A stretch of DNA of 64,000 nucleotides from NCBI GenBank assembly GCA_965262665.1, contig CBDHFR010000002.1:620001-684000 (forward strand), read 5' to 3'. The DNA is from CBDBND01 sp965262665 (GTDB taxonomy: Bacteria > Pseudomonadota > Alphaproteobacteria > Rhodospirillales > Rhodospirillaceae). Position numbers and translations under genes: made by a program. Positions 34,362 to 44,142 of this stretch are shown here, piece after piece. Positions within the stretch are counted from its first letter, which is position 1, and each line of letters begins with the position of its first letter. The notes beneath the pieces were generated by a model. That model ran no database searches. It saw only the letters and a list, made by a program, of their open reading frames with translations, and had not been told where the DNA came from.

Positions 34362-37157
34362 TCAGAGCACCGGCATCAAGACATAGAACCCGATGACATC
34401 GACTGGGGTAATCGCGTCAACACGCACCTGGGCCCGCGATCCCAGCACCTGACGGACACGGGTGTGGTCATCCGCCAGTGTTGCCGCACGCTCGGCGGCG
34501 TAGGAATTCAGATCCACGGCCAGCGACGGCAGTGCCGCAAGACCTCTCTCGATTTCCGATCGGCGAATTGCCTCGGCCAGGCTATCGCTTTCATGGTCGA
34601 GTAAGCCGAAGGCATCGTCACCGGCTATCAGGCGCGTCCGGGTGGAAGCGGAGAAGGCGATCGCCGCCGCCTCTTCCGCCATGCTGAACTTGGGTCCGAG
34701 TTTACCCCGGGCATCGAGCTTGTGGCGGATGCGAAGGATCGCGAGCCAGTTTACCTCGTCAACGCCGGCGCACTCCCAGGCGCCCGTGCGGGGCAGACCG
34801 GCAAGGTCGTCTTCCGGCGTAAACTCGTCCAGCGCCTGTTCGAGAAAAGTCTCGGCCAGCACGCCGGGTAAAGGGTGGGCCCGGTGTATGGAGATGCAGC
34901 CCGCGGGCGGCCGCGCGGAAAATCCGATCCTGATCGGCTTGTCGGTCGCGTCCTCGATCAGGCTTTCGGCGACGAACCGTTCGCGGAACGCCTTGGGCGT
35001 TAAATGGACGGGCGCCCGGTATCCGCCCGGTGAAAGCGGGACGAGCGCCGCGTTCAGCCGCTTCATCGCGCGGGTGACAAACCGCTCGGTGTCGTCATAT
35101 CCGCCGAGGGCGGACTGTGTCACGTCCCACTCCTTAGCGACCTCTTCGGGCTTTAGGGCGTTTTGGGCAAAGATGGTGCGGGAACGTTTCTCGTTCTCCG
35201 AGGCATTCAGCCATGCCATCTCGATTTCGCCTGCCTCTTCGGAATCGCTGATGTCGAGGTCGAGGGTCATCTGCTTATCTTGTTGTGCGTGCAGCAGTAC
35301 CGCCGACATCAGGGCCTTGGTCAGACTGCCGTTTTCATCGGGGAGGGGGACGCGCACACCGGTTTGTTTTTCAATGGCGCGTGCCTTGCGAAGGATCACG
35401 TTGAGAACGGCACCGTCGACCGGATTGTTCTCTCCATAGATGAGCACGCTGCGCACAGTGGCGCTTTTCTGACCGAACCGGTCCACGCGGCCCTCCCGCT
35501 GCTGATGGCGGGTGGGGTTCCAGGATAGATCGTAATGGATAACCGCATCGAACCAGTCCTGCAGGTTGATGCCTTCCGAAAGGCAATCGGTGGCAACCAG
35601 GATCCGGTGTTCGTGACCGCCGAGTTCTTCAACACGGATTTCGCGCTCTTCCGAGGGCAGCGTTCCGGTAACCACTTCCACGGTGTGGTTCTTGAAGGCT
35701 TGGGCGAGCGCCTGGGCGAGCTGCTCGGCGGTCGCGATATAGCGGCAGAAGACAACGGGTGAGAAGTTCTCGCGGGTCAGTTCCTTGAGGGCCTTGAAGA
35801 GTGCGCGGTATTTGGGATCTTCGTCGATTTTTATTGCGAGCGCTTCGGCTTGGCCGATCAGTGCGGCGAGGCGGGGATCGTCGACGCCTGCGCCTGGTTC
35901 GAGGTCGTCTCCGGCGAGCTCCTCGTCATCCAGGGTCTGCGCCATGATGTGCGTTTCCGAGATTTCCTCGGGATTGAGCTGGGCGCGGGTCTTCAGGGCC
36001 CTCACGGCCGCTGCGGGGCTCGAACCCACGCAGCGCATCAACGCTAACGTGCCCCAGAAGGCCAGGCGTTGGCGGACATCGCCCTCGACCGATAAGACCA
36101 CCTCGGCACAATAGTCGAGAACTTGGCCGTAGAAGTCTTCATAGTCGCCCGTAAGCCGGTATTTGATCTCGGAGGTCTCATGCCCCGGGAATAGCCCGGG
36201 CTCGCGCCAGGCATCGATGTCGCGGCGTCTCCTCTGAATGAAGTGTGTGGCGAGTTTCTCGCGCAGGTTCCGTTGCTCTTCGCCGGCGAGGTCCGGCAGC
36301 GCCGCAAACGCCTCGTCGATCAATCCGAGGAGATTGTGGAAGGCTTCTTCGTCTCCAGAATGCGGGGTCGCGGTCAGCAGGATCAAGTGACGTTCCCGGT
36401 CGTCGGCCAGAGACCGGACCAGTTCGTACCGGCGCTGACGGCTGCGGCCGCGCCTCACGGCGGAATGCGCTTCATCGACGACGACCATCTCGGGACAAGC
36501 ACGCTTGAAGTCGAAGAAGCGCCGCTCGCTCTTGATGAAGTCGAGGCTTACGACCGTATAGGGATAGGCCTCGAATATGCTCATCGACGTGGGAAGATCC
36601 CTTTCGAGCCTTGCCGACGCGGCCGCTGTCACCGGGGTCGCCGGAATAGAGAATTTCGTCTCCAGTTCCCGGGTCCATTGGTCCACGAGATGCGGTGGGC
36701 ACAGAACCGTGAACCGGTCGATCTCGCCGCGATCCAAAAATTCGCGGAGGATCAGACCGGTTTCGATGGTCTTGCCGACGCCCACGTCATCGGCATTGAG
36801 GAGCCTGACCGTGTCCTGGCGCAGCGCCATCATGAGCGGCGCAAGCTGATAGGCGCGTGGCGCGAAGTTCAAGCGGCCTGCGCTGCGGAACGGCCCCGCG
36901 CCCCGGCGCAATGAAAGGCGGAGCGCATCCCTCAGCAGTTGGGCCGCATCACGCCCACCAGACCGGGTTGCAGTGGGGGCATCGAAGGTTGCGTAAACGA
37001 CCGGCTCAGTTTCGAGTTCGGGCAGGATGGTCTCGATCTCCGCCTCGGAGCCTGTTAGTGGGCGGAGGGAGAGCGCGGCATGGGCCTCAACAACAACCCA
37101 TTCCCGTCCGCGAGCCCGGACAAGTTCACCCGGCGAGAACTGCTCGGCAATTCCCAT
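34362..37157 (-). CDS. SNF2-family helicase (DrmD/RapA-like)
   Basis: 931 residues. The front 'GELVRARGREWVVVEAHA' is like the N-terminal beta module of RapA-type proteins. Helicase motifs: I 'DVGVGKTIETGLI' (about 127), II 'MVVVDEAHSAV' (about 225), III 'LLTATPHSGDEE', V 'LVATDCLSEGINLQ' and VI 'HQQREGRVDRFGQ' (about 553). The C-terminal 300 residues are unassigned. It would translocate on duplex DNA. It is four bases behind the giant helicase gene and ten bases before the methylase gene. Confidence 0.9.
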   Translation of the reverse strand: MGIAEQFSPGELVRARGREWVVVEAHAALSLRPLTGSEAEIETILPELETEPVVYATFDAPTATRSGGRDAAQLLRDALRLSLRRGAGPFRSAGRLNFAPRAYQLAPLMMALRQDTVRLLNADDVGVGKTIETGLILREFLDRGEIDRFTVLCPPHLVDQWTRELETKFSIPATPVTAAASARLERDLPTSMSIFEAYPYTVVSLDFIKSERRFFDFKRACPEMVVVDEAHSAVRRGRSRQRRYELVRSLADDRERHLILLTATPHSGDEEAFHNLLGLIDEAFAALPDLAGEEQRNLREKLATHFIQRRRRDIDAWREPGLFPGHETSEIKYRLTGDYEDFYGQVLDYCAEVVLSVEGDVRQRLAFWGTLALMRCVGSSPAAAVRALKTRAQLNPEEISETHIMAQTLDDEELAGDDLEPGAGVDDPRLAALIGQAEALAIKIDEDPKYRALFKALKELTRENFSPVVFCRYIATAEQLAQALAQAFKNHTVEVVTGTLPSEEREIRVEELGGHEHRILVATDCLSEGINLQDWFDAVIHYDLSWNPTRHQQREGRVDRFGQKSATVRSVLIYGENNPVDGAVLNVILRKARAIEKQTGVRVPLPDENGSLTKALMSAVLLHAQQDKQMTLDLDISDSEEAGEIEMAWLNASENEKRSRTIFAQNALKPEEVAKEWDVTQSALGGYDDTERFVTRAMKRLNAALVPLSPGGYRAPVHLTPKAFRERFVAESLIEDATDKPIRIGFSARPPAGCISIHRAHPLPGVLAETFLEQALDEFTPEDDLAGLPRTGAWECAGVDEVNWLAILRIRHKLDARGKLGPKFSMAEEAAAIAFSASTRTRLIAGDDAFGLLDHESDSLAEAIRRSEIERGLAALPSLAVDLNSYAAERAATLADDHTRVRQVLGSRAQVRVDAITPVDVIGFYVLMPVL

Positions 37158-37161
37158 CGCT

Positions 37162-40100
37162 CTATCCCTTTAACAATTCAGAGAGGTCTTTTTCGAATGC
37201 AGCCCGCCCGCCGGGATCGCCTGGGCGCTTCATGATCTTGACGCTCTTCGAAGCCAGTTTCTCGATGATGGCTTCGGTGACTTCGCCTTCCTCGATAACA
37301 ACGAGCCGTGCCTTGCGCCAGATATTCGGGAGGGCAACGCCGTCGACTATCAGCGGTTTCTCATCCGGGGGCGGAACTTCATTCGGGGTTCCGGAGATCT
37401 GTGTCGGAACGGTATCGAAGGGTCCCGCATGGGCAAGCCGCAGCAGGAACGATAGCGCGCTGTTGTCGCGCCGGTCGATCTGCTCGTGATCGGGCTGATT
37501 GAAATAGGAAAGGACGCAGCGGTAGCAACCGGCGACGCACTCAGGCGCCCCGGTCTCCGATAAACGGGCCGGATCGTCTTTCGCCTCGCCGAAGCTATCC
37601 GGATCGTAGTGCATGATCTCGAGCGCGCGTTCAGCGACCTGCATCAGGCCGTCCTGCCAACTCACAAGTTGCGCCAACGCGCCTGCGCCGCCCTCGGCGG
37701 ACTCGTAAAATAGGAGCGCGTTTCTTTCCTCCGAGCTGGGCGCCGGCTCGACGAGAATCTCCCTCTCTTCCAACTGGAAAACAGCTTCCATGCCGCGCGC
37801 CAGCGCATGCTGAATCGTGGCGAGCGTTGTCCGGCTTTCGGATCCGAGCTGGGCGAGCCAACGTCCGGGGAAACGAAGAAGCAACGCATTCTTGCGGTCT
37901 TCAACCAGCGGAACGATAAGCTGGCGCAGTGTGTCGGGCCGGTTGTCGTCATCGCCGTTCTCTTTCTTCTCGCCGACCCAGACGCCGGATTTCGGGTTGA
38001 TGAGGAAACCGACCTTCGCCTTGTCCTTGCGCCGCCGCAGCCCCTTGTTGATCCGGCTGATCCGCGCGGCCTGTGCAAAATCAAGCGTTGCAATTTCGCC
38101 TTCGGGATCGCGGACGATCTGGCGGGATGTGGAACCGGCGCCCTCGAACGAAAAGGTTGTCTGCAGCTCGAACCCCTGACGTTTGCGGTCCTCGTCGTTG
38201 GATGTGATCCGCTCGGCAGGGCGCGTACCGACGTTCTCGATCCGGTAGAGGTTGTGAACGAGGATCGCTCCGCCAAGCGTGGATCCGCAAACGTGACACT
38301 TCTCTGGGTGTTCCCCGGGGTGTCCCGCCCCACAGGTCTTGCAGATTGCGCGGCTTTGCGTCGTCAGCATGCCGTCGGGGCGGTCGCCGGCGTCTTTTAG
38401 GAGTGCGCGGTCCACGCGGAATGCACGGCCTTCATGGTAGACGAGGCTCTGCGGGCCAAGCTCGGAAATTGCGAGAAACCGGGCGCGCTGGATATAGCGC
38501 TGGTTCTTGCCGTCGGAACCGCCCTGGACGTGGGCCATGAGCGGCAGGCGCGGGAAATTGTATCCCGGCAGGAAGCCCTCCGTCGCGAGATACCGGTATA
38601 GATAGAAGTCGTTATTCTGCGTCGACGCGGATTGCAGCAGTGTTTTCCGCTGCCAGTTCCCCATGGCGAGGCGGGCTTCGGACGCCCTCCGCTCTTGTGG
38701 CGAGATCGAGTAATCGTTGAGCGTTTGCGTTGCCAGTTCCACCGCCCGCTCGGCGGCGGCAAGTAGGTCGCGCCAACGATCGAAAGCTCGTTCAAATTCA
38801 GTGGGCGCACGCTCAATCAAAGCGCGGGTGAATTCCTCGCGGCTGGAATACCAATACGGGCGATTTCCGGCATAGTCGTCTTCGAGAGCTGCGAGAACCG
38901 TTTCGATGCGCGAGGCCGCACACCGTGCGGCCTCCGTGGAATCGATAACCTCAGAAATGTGCGAACGGAGCGGGCGTGCCGCATCTGACATGTCGAGGTT
39001 CTCGGGTATGCGAGGCTGCAACTCCGCCTCGCTTGCAGCCAGCCATTCGGCATGTAGATGGCTCTCGATCAAGTCCCGGTTACCAAGATCAATCGATGGC
39101 GGGACGACGACCCCGTCGACCAGATCCTGCATGCGGTCGAAGTAGTACTGATCGTGCGGGCTCTGGGCGGCGCAGTAGGTCATGATCAGCGCAGCCTGCC
39201 CGCTGCGCCCGGAGCGCCCGCTGCGCTGGGCATAGTTCGCCGCCGTCGGCGGGGCATTGCGGAGATAGACGACGTTCATCGAGGAGATATCGACGCCAAG
39301 TTCCATGGTCGGTGAGCAAAACAGCGCCGGCAGAAAGCGCGAGCCTTCGCGGTGTTCCTTCAGTTCATCCCGCCGCTCGTCGAGTTTTTTCCGATCGTCG
39401 TCTTCGTACCGGAAACGAAATTCGCGTAGCTCCCGGAGTTCGCTCTCCACCTGCGCCGTGTGCTCGCGTCCCTCGAGACCGAACAGGGGGGCCGCGTCGG
39501 CTGCAAGCGCATCGGATACTGATGTATATAGTCCGGCGAAGAAGCGGTTCGTCACTTCCGCGCCCTCTGGTCCAGTCTGCAAATGATAATGAATGGTCTT
39601 AGCAATAAGCCGCCACCCCATGCCACCGACCGGTGAAGCAACTTTTTCTACAATGCCGTAGTTCTTCGCTGCCCTCAGCAAAGCCGCTAGGACCTCGGGA
39701 ACTTCACCAGCACTCAAGTTCTTGTCGCCGAGCCGGATCGCCCGGATCTTCCTTGCAAGGGCGCTTTGGCGCGTGCCGCGCACGAGGCGTTCCTCGTCCC
39801 GCGGTCCGATCCTTGCACGTTTAGGGGGGTCGAGCATCAGGACCGATGCGCCCACCGTGGCTTCGTCTTCGAGCGACCAGGGCGCCTTGATCTGGCCCCG
39901 CATCGTTTGTATGAGCGCGTCGGCTTGCTGGCGTCCGAGCACCGCGGTGTTGACCGCTAGGCCTTTGCGCATGTGGTCAAAAAGCTGCTGAAGCGCCTCT
40001 TGCCGTTCAGCGGCCACCGCCGAGCTTAGGATGGGCGAGGCGGCGAACTCTTCATCGTCTTGAGCCAGATCACCGATATATTGATATTCCGCGCGCAGGA

Positions 40101-42366
40101 GGCCGAGTTGTTCGAGGTTCGGGTTGGTGAACCGCCATCCCCGGCGCTGATCGATCCAGAAACGATGTTGGAGCCCTTCGCGAAGTACGGCTTCCGCGTC
40201 CTCGCGGGCTTGTCCTTTCAGGCCCGGGTTTTCCAGCCACTCATCGGCGCGATGGGAAAATGCCCGGTCCGCAAGAAAACCGAGTGCCGTCTGGATTCGC
40301 GCGCCGATTTCCGGTTCGGGGAGCGAACCTCCCGGGGCTGACTTGAGAGCGGACAGGACTGCCGCCCTGAGGAGAGTGACGAAGATGAAATCGTTGAAAT
40401 GCCCGGCTTGAAGCGCTGCATCCTGGCGGTTGTCGGTGAAGGCCAGCAGCTTGCGCGTGTGTTCGGGCAGGTTCGATGCGTCGCCGTTCATCCAATGCAG
40501 GATGCTTGAGATCAATATCGTCGTCGCCGAACTCCGGCCCTCGCCGCTCAGAGATGCGAGTTTGTTGATGTCGCGGGCGGAGGTGTTGGAGACATCCTTG
40601 CAAACCGGGCAGAAACGGAACTTTCCGGGCATGAACCAACTTCGATGCCCGATACCGCATTCGCCGCTCGGCGCCACTTGATGAAGGGAAGCCCTGCGTT
40701 TTCGGTAGGTGGACTTCAGGCGCCTGTCGCCGTGCTTCGTCTCTTCCAGCCATGCTTCAGGGTAATCTTCGTCATCGCCCTTGAAGCTGAATTCAGGGTC
40801 GGCGGGTTCGGGCATCAGGAAGCCCCACTCGGCGCCTTCATCCTCCTCGTCCACCTCGACGGGAATGTCGTCAATTTCCCGCTTCTCGAAATACTCGTGC
40901 GCGCCGCCGCGCCGCAACGTGACCGGGTGAAACTCCTGACCGCAATTCCGACAGAAATGAACCGGGTACAGGCGCTCTTCCTCGTTGTTCGGGTTGAATA
41001 TCTGCCCCGAGCACGTCACGTCGCGTTGGCTTTCGGGATGAAGGGTCGCATACAGGCGCCCCGCGCCGGCGATGAATTGATGGAGCTTGAAGGCGAACAG
41101 TGGTTCGTCGTTTCCATCGGGCACACCGCGCAAGTTCTCCGGCGTACCGAACCCGATCAGGGCGTTCCTAAGAGCTGTCACGCAGTCTTCTTCGGAAACA
41201 CCGCCATCAGCGGCCAGTTCGGCGGCGGCCTGTTCGCGCGAAACGGGGCTCGCACGCTCGGGCTTGCGATCGACATTCTTTAGGCCAATCCGTGTCTCGA
41301 TCCAGACAGCCAAATCGTCCTGCGCCAGATCGTCGTTGGTACGCCCGTGGCCGACATTACCCTTCACCGCGGCCTCGACCGCCGCCGTGAGCCCGGACAG
41401 TTCGCGTTCACCACTCTTGGACACGTCGGTCACACGGCGGAGCGTTTCCGTAACGACCGCGTCCGCTCCGATGCCAGCGCTGAAGATTTGCGAGGTAACT
41501 TGGGCGACTGCGGCGTTCTTGTCTTCGGTGTCGCCTTCGCTAGCCATGGTCGCGGACGTGCCGACGCAAATCGGTGGATGCTCCGGATCACCGATCCGCG
41601 CCTTGAGACGGCGCATCAACATTGCCACGTCCGCGCCCTGGCGCCCGCGGTAGGTGTGCAACTCATCGAGCACGATAAACTGCAAGCCGCGGCAGTTCTC
41701 GATGACCTGCCGGTCGAGATCGTTCTGCCGCGTCATCAGTAATTCGAGCATCATGAAGTTGGTGAGCAGGATGTCCGGTGGGTTATCCCTGATACGCTCC
41801 CGCTCATCCTCGCCTTCCTGGCCGGTGTATCGCGCAAAGGTCGGGGTATGGGGGTGCTCGACGCCGAGGTAGCGCCGCAGCTCTTCCATCTGACTGTTGG
41901 CCAGCGCATTCATCGGATAGATAATAACGGCGCGCGTTTTTCGGGGATGACCTGCTTTCCGCGCCTTGATCGCGGCGTCGATGATCGGGATGAAGAAACA
42001 CAGCGATTTGCCCGAGCCGGTTCCGGTCGTGACGGCGAAACTCTGCTTACTCAGGGCATAGCCGACGGCCTGCTGCTGGTGTTTGCGGAGCTTGAGCGTT
42101 TTATCCGGGTCATTCTCGGAGGCCTTGGAGTCTCGAAATATCTCAGCGCATTCCGGTTCCAGATCGCCGGCATCGATGAAGTCCTGGATCGAGCCGCCGC
42201 CCGCGTAGTGCGGGTTGAGTTGAATCAACGGCTCGGGCCAGAAGCGTTTGGTCGCGTAGAGCTCATCGACCTTCGCGCTCAGCTCCGGCGAACGGATATC
42301 GGTAAAGGAGCGGGCGAAGGCCTTGTAGCGATCGATAACGGTTGTATTGAGATCGAAAACGTCCAT
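37162..42366 (-). CDS. Giant DEAD-type helicase with zinc clusters and DUF1998 end
   Basis: 1734 residues. Motif I 'TTGTGSGKSLCF' (about 114-121), motif II DELH (about 234), motif III 'VGTSATMAS' (about 267) and motif VI 'QRSGRSGRSGQ' (about 1049) are far apart because of a long insertion. Cys pairs occur at about 470 (FCRNCGQ), about 588 (FCPVCKD) and about 1345 (CKTCG...CHVCG). The DUF1998 region near 1560-1640 has 'AEGGAGALAQLV' and the cluster 'CVAGCYRCVLSY'. In DISARM the helicase (DrmA) and the DUF1998 protein (DrmB) are separate; here one chain has both features. First gene of the operon. Confidence 0.88.
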   Translation of the reverse strand: MDVFDLNTTVIDRYKAFARSFTDIRSPELSAKVDELYATKRFWPEPLIQLNPHYAGGGSIQDFIDAGDLEPECAEIFRDSKASENDPDKTLKLRKHQQQAVGYALSKQSFAVTTGTGSGKSLCFFIPIIDAAIKARKAGHPRKTRAVIIYPMNALANSQMEELRRYLGVEHPHTPTFARYTGQEGEDERERIRDNPPDILLTNFMMLELLMTRQNDLDRQVIENCRGLQFIVLDELHTYRGRQGADVAMLMRRLKARIGDPEHPPICVGTSATMASEGDTEDKNAAVAQVTSQIFSAGIGADAVVTETLRRVTDVSKSGERELSGLTAAVEAAVKGNVGHGRTNDDLAQDDLAVWIETRIGLKNVDRKPERASPVSREQAAAELAADGGVSEEDCVTALRNALIGFGTPENLRGVPDGNDEPLFAFKLHQFIAGAGRLYATLHPESQRDVTCSGQIFNPNNEEERLYPVHFCRNCGQEFHPVTLRRGGAHEYFEKREIDDIPVEVDEEDEGAEWGFLMPEPADPEFSFKGDDEDYPEAWLEETKHGDRRLKSTYRKRRASLHQVAPSGECGIGHRSWFMPGKFRFCPVCKDVSNTSARDINKLASLSGEGRSSATTILISSILHWMNGDASNLPEHTRKLLAFTDNRQDAALQAGHFNDFIFVTLLRAAVLSALKSAPGGSLPEPEIGARIQTALGFLADRAFSHRADEWLENPGLKGQAREDAEAVLREGLQHRFWIDQRRGWRFTNPNLEQLGLLRAEYQYIGDLAQDDEEFAASPILSSAVAAERQEALQQLFDHMRKGLAVNTAVLGRQQADALIQTMRGQIKAPWSLEDEATVGASVLMLDPPKRARIGPRDEERLVRGTRQSALARKIRAIRLGDKNLSAGEVPEVLAALLRAAKNYGIVEKVASPVGGMGWRLIAKTIHYHLQTGPEGAEVTNRFFAGLYTSVSDALAADAAPLFGLEGREHTAQVESELRELREFRFRYEDDDRKKLDERRDELKEHREGSRFLPALFCSPTMELGVDISSMNVVYLRNAPPTAANYAQRSGRSGRSGQAALIMTYCAAQSPHDQYYFDRMQDLVDGVVVPPSIDLGNRDLIESHLHAEWLAASEAELQPRIPENLDMSDAARPLRSHISEVIDSTEAARCAASRIETVLAALEDDYAGNRPYWYSSREEFTRALIERAPTEFERAFDRWRDLLAAAERAVELATQTLNDYSISPQERRASEARLAMGNWQRKTLLQSASTQNNDFYLYRYLATEGFLPGYNFPRLPLMAHVQGGSDGKNQRYIQRARFLAISELGPQSLVYHEGRAFRVDRALLKDAGDRPDGMLTTQSRAICKTCGAGHPGEHPEKCHVCGSTLGGAILVHNLYRIENVGTRPAERITSNDEDRKRQGFELQTTFSFEGAGSTSRQIVRDPEGEIATLDFAQAARISRINKGLRRRKDKAKVGFLINPKSGVWVGEKKENGDDDNRPDTLRQLIVPLVEDRKNALLLRFPGRWLAQLGSESRTTLATIQHALARGMEAVFQLEEREILVEPAPSSEERNALLFYESAEGGAGALAQLVSWQDGLMQVAERALEIMHYDPDSFGEAKDDPARLSETGAPECVAGCYRCVLSYFNQPDHEQIDRRDNSALSFLLRLAHAGPFDTVPTQISGTPNEVPPPDEKPLIVDGVALPNIWRKARLVVIEEGEVTEAIIEKLASKSVKIMKRPGDPGGRAAFEKDLSELLKG

Positions 42367-42734
42367 TACGAACCTACGCCTCCAGCTGCTCGCTCTGGTT
42401 GCCTCAGCAGGATGATTTGTTGGACGGCTTGGGGTCGGCGAGCCGACGGGTCCGTGCCAAACCCGCGGAGTTTCAGCAGGTAGGAGAGCAACGCCTTACC
42501 GGCCTTGATTCGAGCCATGCAGCATTTCATCCGGCAATCAAACGCACGGACGCGTTTTCCCATTGCCGACAAGACCGAACGCAGCGTTGCAAAATCCACG
42601 CCGCGAGCCGGAGCAACCAGCGCATCGAAGACCCGAGGGCTCGACACCGCCCTCCGTGATGGATCATGCCCCCTCTGGCAGATACCCGCGCGCCTTCTCG
42701 TGGGCGAACTCCTCGCCTGAGGAACTGTTACATA

Positions 42735-42836
42735 TAGCTCGGGCTGCGGCGGATGACATGGGAGGCTTCCTTCATGGTGAGGCCGCGTTTCCATTGCAGC
42801 TCCTTGATTCTTTGCCGTTGCGCCTTCCGAGAACCT
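42735..42836 (-). pseudogene. Remnant of an S24/LexA-type repressor HTH
   Basis: About 30 codons read 'RQRIKELQWKRGLTMKEASHVIRRSPSYM', then a stop and 'QFLRRGV'. This is like the N-terminal HTH of S24-family repressors (...SMKEAS..IGR..SY.QQFL.RG). The rest is destroyed. It stands upstream of the defence operon and may be a former regulator of it (inference). Confidence 0.35.
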
Positions 42837-42895
42837 AATCCACAGCTAGTTGGTTTGCACCATGAAGATCTACGGATCGGGTAAATGGAAGGGAC

Positions 42896-43062
42896 AGGGA
42901 CCGGCCCGCACCGGAACGGTGTTTCAGGCCATCTGGCCCTTCGTCATTGAAACGATGCACCCAATCTCTCAGTGTCTGGCGATCCATACCGCCGACCTTC
43001 GCCGCTTCCGTGCGGCTCATGCCGTCGTATGTCGCCGCCAAGGCCAAAAGCCGGCGAACCTG
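42896..43062 (-). pseudogene. IS630 transposase fragment (HTH part)
   Basis: 'QVRRLLALAATYDGMSR' followed by 'TEAAKVGGMDRQTLRDWVHRF' and 'GPDGLKHR' matches the N-terminal HTH of the copy 1/2 type of IS630 transposase, at clearly lower identity. Both ends are lost. Confidence 0.7.
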
Positions 43063-43101
43063 GCAAGGCTTTGATGCTCCTATAGACCGTCAAGTCCTTA
43101 T

Positions 43102-44137
43102 CTATGTCGGCGAAGGGGTGCTCGTCGGTTCAAGGGGAAGAGAAGGTTCGGGAAGAAGGTGGTAGAGTTCTCGGGCGACGAAACGCTTAAGGCATCGGAT
43201 GATGTCCTTCTTTGAAAGTCCGTCGGCCTTGCGACGTTTAACATAGGCGATGGTAGGCGGGTGCCATCGCAGTCGGACGACGACAACTCGGTATAGAGCC
43301 GCATTGGCCTGTCGGTTTCCTCCACGATTTAGCCGGTGTCGGCCGCTAGTCTTGCCGGAGCCAGCCGGGATCGGGCAGACACCGCAAAGCTTGGCGAAGG
43401 CTGCTTCTGATCGGATTCGATCTGTGTTGTCTCCCGCTGCGATCAACACCTCAGCGGCGGTATCGAAACCAACGCCGAACTGCTCGAGCATTTTGGGAGC
43501 TGCGGTTTTTGTGAGGACTTTGAGCTGAGCACCGTGGACCTTGATCTCTTCGTGAAGGTCGAGCCAACGCCGTGCCAGGTGCGCAAGCGTGTATCGGGTC
43601 GCGACGTGCGGGTCCGACATATTGCCGTTCGTTTCCAACGCAGCGCACACAATGATGAGTTTGTGGTCGGTAAGCGATTCGAGCTCGATGCGGAGTTCAT
43701 CTGAAACGGTGACCAAAACTGCCTTAAGTGTAATGATTGCCGCAGTACGCGCTTTGACAGCGGTATCACGGGCGATTTTGATTACGCGGACGGCTTCGAT
43801 TTGGCCATTCGCGAGTTTAGGTGTCGCGGTACCGCTCCCAGAGAGCACCGTTCGTGCAGCGTGCTCAGCATCGATGGGGTCACTCTTACCGGACAGGCGC
43901 CGCTCACCCTTGCGGGGCGGTCTAGCGACTTCATGGACTATGTGGCCGTGACGGCGAAGGAACCGAGCGAGACCCGAGCCGTACGACCCGCAGCCCTCGG
44001 CAGCCCTCGACCCCGAACGCATGGATCTCGCCGAGTGATTGCGCCCAGACAAGCAACTCGGCGTAGCCGTCAGGGGTCGCCGCCGCCAGTTTCGGCTTGT
44101 CGATGAGGCCGCCGAGGCCGTCGATGGCAGCCTTATG
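43102..44137 (-). pseudogene. IS110-family transposase remnant
   Basis: The N-terminal DEDD part is in two frames ('LIDKPKLAAATPDGYAELL' and 'GCGSYGSGLARFLRRHGHIVHEV...GKSDPIDAEHAART'). The C-terminal Transposase_20 part is clear ('FGVGFDTAAEVLIAAGDN', 'LCGVCPIPAGSGKTSGRHRLNRGGNRQAN'). The first codons, including the initial catalytic Asp, are missing because the sequence begins at 'HKAAIDGLGG'. A frameshift near 43985-44010 adds to the damage. It abuts and truncates the AddA-like gene. Confidence 0.8.
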
Positions 44138-44142
44138 CGGTA

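Noticed and set aside
30102..36914. Long open frames antisense to the helicase and methylase genes
   Set aside because: They are shadows of GC-rich coding DNA: no ribosome sites, low-complexity Arg/Pro/Gly-rich products, and the opposite strand has clear domains.
26274..42366. BREX or Druantia assignment of the operon
   Set aside because: There is no BrxC/PglZ-type gene for BREX. DruE-like helicase similarity exists, but the SNF2, methylase and PLD-like set fits DISARM-like systems better.
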